DNA of 8,284 bases from Deltaproteobacteria bacterium (GTDB lineage Bacteria; Desulfobacterota; Desulfobacteria; Desulfobacterales; Desulfatirhabdiaceae), in contig JAPLJE010000013.1 in NCBI GenBank assembly GCA_026388755.1, positions 1 through 8,284 on the forward strand, in the 5' to 3' direction. This document shows positions 4,213 through 8,284 of this stretch, piece by piece. A program made the position numbers and the translations under genes. The notes below the pieces were generated by a model that saw only the letters and a program-made list of their open reading frames with translations, was not told the DNA's origin and ran no database searches. Each line of letters opens with the position of its first letter. The stretch's first letter is position 1.

Positions 4213-6267
4213 CTTATATTTGGAAATCGCTGGATATTTCTTCTGACAGCCTGTTTGAGAACCCTGGTTTCTACATTGTATAATTCGGCCAGATCTCGGT
4301 CCAGAATGACCTTCCGCCCTCACGATTTCACGACCTTTTAACCCCAATCCCCAGATCTCTCCTGTCAAAATTCCCCAGATATTTATGGGCATTCCACGTT
4401 CTGGATACTTCCAGCTGCCGCCGGGGACATATATGGCCCCCCGCTTGCCGCACCATCTGTAATCGCCATATTGCCACCGTTGCGACGGCTGAAAAAAGCC
4501 GGCGTATCGATCACGCTCCTGATCTAGCGCATATATCCTCAGCCCATATTTAGCAGCCAGATCTTTGGACTCGAAATGATTCGCATATACTAAAAAACCG
4601 ACCCCCACCAGAATCACACTGAGCTTTGTCATCAGAGCCGATACGCGCCTGACCCGAGCAGGCAACACATCATCGCCAACCGTCAGAGAATACCCCAGGT
4701 TTAAAAATATCAGCAGCCATATCATGGGGATATACTGCATGGTCTGGAACAACCCGTATATATGGAAACTGATGATGGATATAATCACCGGAATATTGAA
4801 CAGGTTCTGGTTTTTGATCAGGTCGGCAATCAGAATCATCGCCGCATATCCGATGATGAGTAGCCACAGAAAAAGCCCCACAACTCCGCCACTGACAAAT
4901 ATGGAGAGAAAAACGTTATGCGGCGAGTCATGAATAAACGGATCTTCCCCGCAGAATTTTGAAAAAAATGATCCGGGAATTTTGATCAGATTATGGGCGT
5001 GCCAGTTAAACGATTCATATCCCATTCCATACACAGGGCTTTCTTTACCCACATTTATGCCCTGCTTCAATGTCATATCACGGCCACCTGTATCCAGTTT
5101 TTCAATGCTATTCACCTGATTTTTCAAAAATTGGGCCGTATCCCCTGAACCGGTGTTAATTCCCTTTATACCGGTGATAGATTTCAAATGATCGGTAAGC
5201 GGCATCAAACCATAAAAGATGAGAAGTAAGCTTATAACGATGGTAACCGGCACCGAAACAGCAACCTTGGCAAAATCCAACCACCTGAAATGAATTATTT
5301 CAAAATGCCCTTCCTTTAAAAAATAGGAAAATGACCAGCAAAAAAACAGAATCAATGGATAGATAACCCATCCGGCTCTTCCCCCTGATAAAATGAGCGC
5401 AATCTCACAGATCACCAGACACCCGAACAAAAACACCTTCCACCACAGCTTATTTATCTTGCTCATAAAACCAATCATGGCAAAAGGAGTTGCCGTCAAA
5501 ACGAATTCCGCAAAACAATTCCTGTTCTGGAAAGTGGAATGAAGGACCCCAGGAGTACTCGTACTTCCAAATCGATACCACTCCAATGAAATAATCCCAT
5601 AGAAATCAAGCAGCCCGATAAATGCGCAAAAAACAGCGCCGGAGAATATTCCGGCAAACAAATATTTAAATGAATTATTGCGATCATCCCCTTGCGAAAA
5701 CTGGATCGCCAATACAACGAAAAGCAGTAACTGGATAACCACCGCAACGGCATAATAAAAGCCATAAGGCGGTCCAATAAACAGATAGTATAGCGCATCT
5801 GGAAAACCAAAAAACCAAAAATCCCGAACAATCTGCCTGACCGGCATCAAGAGAAGCGAGAATACGGATAAACAGGCATAACACAATATAAGAAGGGTTA
5901 ATTTTTCACTTAACCCATTCTTCGTCTTTTTCCGTTTATTGATCAAAAACAAGGTCGTGGCAATGCAAGTCACAATAAGCTCAAAAACGCGACTCTGGAT
6001 ATCAATCGATCCAAACCCGAACAAAAAAAACGAAAGCCCGAACAAAAACAATAACACTTTTAAATATTTTGGAAATATAACGACAAAACCGCATGCCAAT
6101 ATTCCACATCCCAGAAATATCGCGATATATCCATTATAGGGCGGATAATAAAAAATCGTGCCAAACCGGATCACCAGATTCCAGATCAAAAAAACAAGCG
6201 TCAACACATCAGATGTTCTGAATTTACTTCCAAAACCCACACTCGCATTCAACCCCACGCAATTCAC
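4204..6267 (-). CDS. O-antigen ligase/polymerase family (Wzy_C/WaaL) membrane protein with chimeric C-terminus
   Basis: The 687-residue frame has about a dozen hydrophobic segments and the Wzy/WaaL signatures. These are [20 protein letters not shown] with its conserved arginine, the long periplasmic loop with GRDMTLKQG and [17 protein letters not shown], and [20 protein letters not shown] with its conserved histidine. Such proteins polymerise undecaprenyl-linked repeat units or transfer the glycan to lipid A or protein in the periplasm. The start is GTG at 6267 behind AAAGGAA. After the last membrane helix a soluble segment ([20 protein letters not shown]) begins but is cut at about residue 621. 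Residues 622-645 come from the 68-bp repeat, and the last 40 or so are an out-of-frame reading of an ORF6N relic. The membrane catalytic part is complete, so activity is plausible. Confidence 0.85.
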   Translation of the reverse strand: MNCVGLNASVGFGSKFRTSDVLTLVFLIWNLVIRFGTIFYYPPYNGYIAIFLGCGILACGFVVIFPKYLKVLLFLFGLSFFLFGFGSIDIQSRVFELIVTCIATTLFLINKRKKTKNGLSEKLTLLILCYACLSVFSLLLMPVRQIVRDFWFFGFPDALYYLFIGPPYGFYYAVAVVIQLLLFVVLAIQFSQGDDRNNSFKYLFAGIFSGAVFCAFIGLLDFYGIISLEWYRFGSTSTPGVLHSTFQNRNCFAEFVLTATPFAMIGFMSKINKLWWKVFLFGCLVICEIALILSGGRAGWVIYPLILFFCWSFSYFLKEGHFEIIHFRWLDFAKVAVSVPVTIVISLLLIFYGLMPLTDHLKSITGIKGINTGSGDTAQFLKNQVNSIEKLDTGGRDMTLKQGINVGKESPVYGMGYESFNWHAHNLIKIPGSFFSKFCGEDPFIHDSPHNVFLSIFVSGGVVGLFLWLLIIGYAAMILIADLIKNQNLFNIPVIISIISFHIYGLFQTMQYIPMIWLLIFLNLGYSLTVGDDVLPARVRRVSALMTKLSVILVGVGFLVYANHFESKDLAAKYGLRIYALDQERDRYAGFFQPSQRWQYGDYRWCGKRGAIYVPGGSWKYPERGMPINIWGILTGEIWGLGLKGREIVRAEGHSGPRSGRIIQCRNQGSQTGCQKKYPAISKYKLS
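4209..4319 (-). pseudogene. ORF6N-domain relic
   Basis: In the frame ending at TAA 4209-4211 the minus strand encodes [20 protein letters not shown] and then [16 protein letters not shown]. This is a clear match to the start of the ORF6N domain (consensus [38 protein letters not shown]). These phage- and plasmid-associated proteins are usually putative DNA-binding regulators. An in-frame TGA (4320-4322) replaces the expected arginine codon just before GRK. The domain stops where PEDF should follow, so only about 36 codons of a normally 150-300 residue gene remain. The ligase frame reads through it in another frame. Confidence 0.75.
4335..4402. repeat. 68-bp direct repeat, copy B
   Basis: This copy is 65/68 identical to 1707-1774 and in the same orientation. 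It lies between the ORF6N relic and the ligase coding sequence. Read on the minus strand in the ligase frame it gives [20 protein letters not shown]. The same peptide (with MRINIWG) is encoded by copy A in a minus-strand frame. The unit is 68 bp, not a multiple of three, so its joining shifts whatever lay downstream. Confidence 0.85.
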
Positions 6268-6280
6268 CCGTTCCTTTAAA

Positions 6281-6367
6281 CGTGAAAGCGTGAAATGGTT
6301 TCGCCTTCACTCCCTCACGCCCTCACGTTTTTTCACCTTTACGCCTTCACACTTTTTCGCCCTTACG
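6281..6367. repeat. Degenerate 7-9-nt tandem repeat, consensus near CCYTYACG
   Basis: From 6304 to 6367 the plus strand is eight units of 7-9 nt: CCTTCACT, CCCTCACG, CCCTCACG, TTTTTTCAC, CTTTACG, CCTTCACA, CTTTTTCG, CCCTTACG. Two units in the opposite orientation (CGTGAAAG, CGTGAAAT) precede them at 6281-6296, so the region can fold back on itself. It fills the gap upstream of the ligase start. The last unit contains the aminotransferase stop codon (TAA, 6363-6365). Confidence 0.7.
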
Positions 6368-7658
6368 CTCTCCGGCATTTGAGTACAATATCAATCACCC
6401 GATCCAGATCAGAATTGGTCATCGCCGTTCCGCTCGGTAGACACAGCCCCCGCTCAAACAAATCCTCCGCCACTTTCCCACCAACACACCGTGCTGTATA
6501 TTTTCTTTTGTCCGTCTGTGTTTTTCTGTGTCTTTCTGTGGCCAATTCAAAAACCGGCTGAAGGTGCATCGGCTTCCACACCGGCCTTGACTCGATATTT
6601 TCAGCTTCCAGCGCCTGCCGCACCGCTTCGCAGTCTACCCCGAACATCTCCGGCGTTATCAGCACCACGGTCAGCCACCGGTTGCACCTGCCATACGACG
6701 CCTCCGGCATGAATTCAATCCCAGGAATGTCCCCACACCCCAACGCCGCATGGTAATAGTCGAATATCTCCCGCTTTCGTCGCACCCGCTCATCCAGCAC
6801 TGCAAGCTGCCCCCGGCCAATCGCAGCCAAAATATTGCTCATCCGGTAATTGTACCCGATTTCCGTATGCTCATAATGAACAAACGGCTCCCTAGCCTGT
6901 TGAGACCAGAACCGTGCCTTTTCAATCAATTCCCCATCATCAGAAGCCAGCATCCCCCCGCCTGATGTCGTCATGATCTTGTTCCCGTTAAACGAAAACA
7001 CCGCAGCCCTGGCTCCCTTGCCAGCATGAAGCCAGCGACCAGTTCCGCTCTTCCCAACTTCAGATCTTCCTAACTTCAGACCTTCTTCATCAGCCTTTAC
7101 ACTTTCACTCTCTCCTGCCCTCTCACTCTCACGTTCATCCGTTCTCAGATATCTTGCGCCCATCGCCTCCGCCACATCCATCACCACCGGCACGCCAAAG
7201 CGTTCACACACCTCATAAATCCGCGCATAATCGCAGCACTGTCCATACAGATCCGTCGGCACCACCGCCTTTGGTAAATTTCCAGCCTTCGCGCACCGCT
7301 CCAGTTCCGCCTCCAACAATACCGGATCCATGTTCCAGGTTTCCCTGTCGCAGTCGATAAAGACCGGGGTTCCCCCCAGAAACGTCACGGGGGTCACACT
7401 CCCGATAAAGGTCAGAGTCGAGCAAAGCACTTCATCCCCCGGCCCGATCCCCAGATATCTCAGCCCCAGGTGCATGGCCGCTGTCCCACTTGCAAGCGCC
7501 ACGCAATACTGTAGCCCCGTATATTCGGAAAACTCCCGCTCAAAGGCATCCACCTGCGGCCCCAGTGGCGCAATGTAATTGCTTTCAAAAGCCTTCTGCA
7601 CATATTTGATTTCATCACCACCCATGTGGGGAGGGGATAAAAAAATGCGATTTTTCAT
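6363..7658 (-). CDS. PglE-like DegT/DnrJ/EryC1 aminotransferase with two in-frame repeat-derived inserts
   Basis: A PLP-dependent sugar aminotransferase that puts an amino group on a UDP-4-keto-6-deoxy sugar, most like the PglE (UDP-bacillosamine pathway) group. The start RIFLSPPHMGGDEIKYV, the substrate/PLP loop SGTAAMHL (57-64), DVAEAMGA (161-168), the PLP-Schiff-base lysine K227 in FNGNKIMTTSGGGM, EIGYNYRMSN (266-275), RPVWKPMHLQPVF and LCLPSGTAM are all present. It is 431 residues, against about 380-390 in the family. The excess is two inserts: residues about 173-207 and about 372-389, both low-complexity and made of repeat-like DNA. The frame and all active-site motifs survive. The stop lies in another repeat. 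The ribosome binding site is weak (GGGA, about 12 nt upstream). It sits between the ligase and the acyltransferase on the same strand. Confidence 0.9.
   Translation of the reverse strand: MKNRIFLSPPHMGGDEIKYVQKAFESNYIAPLGPQVDAFEREFSEYTGLQYCVALASGTAAMHLGLRYLGIGPGDEVLCSTLTFIGSVTPVTFLGGTPVFIDCDRETWNMDPVLLEAELERCAKAGNLPKAVVPTDLYGQCCDYARIYEVCERFGVPVVMDVAEAMGARYLRTDERESERAGESESVKADEEGLKLGRSEVGKSGTGRWLHAGKGARAAVFSFNGNKIMTTSGGGMLASDDGELIEKARFWSQQAREPFVHYEHTEIGYNYRMSNILAAIGRGQLAVLDERVRRKREIFDYYHAALGCGDIPGIEFMPEASYGRCNRWLTVVLITPEMFGVDCEAVRQALEAENIESRPVWKPMHLQPVFELATERHRKTQTDKRKYTARCVGGKVAEDLFERGLCLPSGTAMTNSDLDRVIDIVLKCRRA
6492..6545. repeat. CACAGAAAGA-type repeat inside the aminotransferase gene
   Basis: On the minus strand this reads CCACAGAAAGACACAGAAAA and then ACACAGACGGACAAAAG, with units of about 10 nt (CACAGAAAGA, CACAGAAAAA, CACAGACGGA). 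It adds roughly 18 residues (ATERHRKTQTDKRKYTA) between QPVFEL and RCVGGKVAEDLFERG. In relatives these two motifs are nearly adjacent. It is a different family from the CCYTYACG repeat. Confidence 0.65.
7038..7142. repeat. CT-rich degenerate repeat inside the aminotransferase gene
   Basis: The plus strand at 7086-7142 has units such as CCTTTACA, CTTTCACT, CTCACTCTCACG, of the same style as the repeat at 6304-6367. Next to them, 7050-7085 is a 16-nt tandem repeat, with copies CTTCCCAACTTCAGAT and CTTCCTAACTTCAGAC and a partial third. Together they encode about 35 extra charged residues (ERESERAGESESVKADEEGL and following) between GARYLR and RWLHAGKGA. Confidence 0.65.
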
Positions 7659-7740
7659 TATGAATTCAGTTCCCGTTCATCCATTTTGCTGATGGAATCG
7701 ATTATCTTCTCTTTCATCTTCATATTTGGCATCTTGATTG

Positions 7741-7765
7741 CTTTCCGCCTTAGCGTCTTTGCGTC
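7741..7765. repeat. ACGCAAAGACGCTAAGGCG-type repeat at the acyltransferase 3' end
   Basis: On the minus strand the acyltransferase ends within GACGCAAAGACGCTAAGGCG. The repeat encodes the last residues (TQRR) and the TAA (7752-7750). Related units are at 1914-1936. The gap 7659-7740 between this gene and the aminotransferase shows no gene. Confidence 0.5.
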
Positions 7766-8154
7766 AGACTTTTGGCTGGTACCCCCGCCACCACCGCATC
7801 AGTCGCCACATCCCGGTTCACAAAGCTGTGCGCCCCAACTACAGCGTTTTCGCCAATGGTCACCCCCGGCATAATTGTGGAATGGCTGCCGATTTTACAG
7901 TTTTTCTTCAACACCACCGGGCCAGTTTTGTCGTCAATGGTCGAAACCGAATAAATGGAACAATGCGACCCGATCTGCACAAAATCCTCGATCGACACCC
8001 CATATTTGGCATTGATATATGTAAAGGCACCAATATCAGTTTTGTAGCCTAACTCAAGTTTATCCTTATTCTGAACCACCCAATTATACTGGGTAAGCTT
8101 GCCTTCTTCAATTTCAGGATATTGCCAATTATCAAATCGATTACATTCGCTCAT
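7750..8154 (-). CDS. Left-handed beta-helix (hexapeptide) sugar acyltransferase
   Basis: A 134-residue protein whose residues 36-128 form hexapeptide-repeat turns: LGYKTDIGAFTYINA, GVSIEDFVQIGSHCSI, NCKIGSHSTIMPGVTIGENA, VVGAHSFVNRDV. It ends in the conserved VVAGVPAKSL. H64 and H91 (IGSH, GSHS) are candidate active-site histidines. It lacks the N-terminal Rossmann-like domain of PglD, so it belongs to the short LbH acetyltransferase group (WbbJ/FdtC-like in size). It most likely acylates the amino sugar made by the neighbouring aminotransferase. Acetyl-CoA is the likely donor but is not proven. The start at 8154 overlaps the stop of the upstream sugar transferase by 14 nt, indicating translational coupling. 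The final TQRR and stop come from a repeat. Confidence 0.85.
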   Translation of the reverse strand: MSECNRFDNWQYPEIEEGKLTQYNWVVQNKDKLELGYKTDIGAFTYINAKYGVSIEDFVQIGSHCSIYSVSTIDDKTGPVVLKKNCKIGSHSTIMPGVTIGENAVVGAHSFVNRDVATDAVVAGVPAKSLTQRR

Positions 8155-8284
8155 TTAAATTTCCCATAAATTCTTCTGCGGTTGCTTGTCCAGGCTGACT
8201 TATGCCTTCACATCGAATGACTTTAACAATTGTCAACCAAAGGATCTTGATGTCCAATCCCAGTGTCCAGTGATCCGCATACCA
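8141..8284 (-). CDS. 3' end of an initiating sugar-phosphate transferase (PglC/WcaJ family, partial)
   Basis: The last 47 codons of a gene entering from the right edge. The encoded WYADHWTLGLDIKILWLTIV followed by KVIRCEGISQPGQATAEEFMGN matches the C-terminus of bacterial sugar transferases (PF02397). There a W-x-x-x-W-[ST]-L-x-L-D-hydrophobic-K-hydrophobic segment precedes GISxxGxAT-x-x-F-GN. These membrane-anchored enzymes transfer a sugar-1-phosphate from a UDP-sugar to undecaprenyl phosphate, which starts glycan assembly. The catalytic part is outside the window, so the sugar cannot be read directly. The aminotransferase and acyltransferase downstream suggest a diacetamido- or N-acyl-amino sugar such as bacillosamine. 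The stop TAA (8141-8143) lies inside the acyltransferase start region, a 14-nt overlap. Confidence 0.85.
   Translation of the reverse strand, partial: WYADHWTLGLDIKILWLTIVKVIRCEGISQPGQATAEEFMGNLNERM

Noticed and set aside
6281..6367. CRISPR-like array
   Set aside because: Units are 7-9 nt, contiguous and degenerate, with no spacers of regular length and no cas genes.
7154..7578. Proline-rich plus-strand frames opposite the aminotransferase
   Set aside because: Low-complexity shadows of a strongly conserved enzyme on the other strand.

Overview
The window looks like an accessory surface-glycan locus of a Gram-negative bacterium. It is probably a Desulfobacterota ('deltaproteobacterial') organism. 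I infer this from the FlaA1/PglF, PglE and PglC-type gene content, the many toxin-antitoxin (TA) modules and the degenerate dispersed short repeats. No rRNA, tRNA or CRISPR array is visible, so the taxonomy is a guess.

The glycan genes are all on the minus strand. Read from the right edge, they are: the 3' end of an initiating sugar-phosphate transferase (8141-8284), a short hexapeptide-repeat acyltransferase (7750-8154, overlapping the previous gene by 14 nt), a PglE-like PLP aminotransferase (6363-7658) and an O-antigen ligase/polymerase-type membrane protein (4204-6267). The line then breaks for about 4 kb and resumes at 1-240 with the start of a membrane-anchored FlaA1/PglF/WbpM-type UDP-sugar 4,6-dehydratase. 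Dehydratase, aminotransferase, acyltransferase and phosphotransferase together would make an N-acylated amino-deoxy sugar, such as bacillosamine or a relative, and load it on undecaprenyl phosphate. The Wzy/WaaL-type protein would polymerise or transfer the glycan.

The 4-kb gap (about 241-4212) is packed with TA modules and relics. It holds a vapBC pair (304-932, minus), a frameshifted MazF/PemK 3' relic (998-1147, plus), an AbrB antitoxin with a truncated RelE-like toxin (1256-1713, plus), a complete AbrB/RelE-like pair (2034-2556, plus), a relic of a UDP-GlcNAc 2-epimerase (2590-2826, minus), a ribbon-helix-helix/PIN pair (2903-3555, minus), and a HigB-like toxin with its C-terminal half missing in front of an intact HigA-like antitoxin (3748-4212, plus). 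An out-of-frame ORF6N-domain relic (4209-4319, minus) sits at the right end. The modules carry individual near-consensus sigma70-type promoters, each with a 17-bp spacer.

Repeats have reshaped the locus. A 68-bp direct repeat (1707-1774 and 4335-4402, 65/68 identical) truncates a RelE-like toxin at one copy and forms part of the apparent C-terminus of the O-antigen ligase at the other. A 134-bp MITE-like element (1777-1910) lies 2 bp from the first copy. Short degenerate repeats have entered the aminotransferase gene twice in frame (about 7038-7142 and 6492-6545). Repeat-like DNA also supplies the stop codons of the aminotransferase, the acyltransferase and the truncated RelE.
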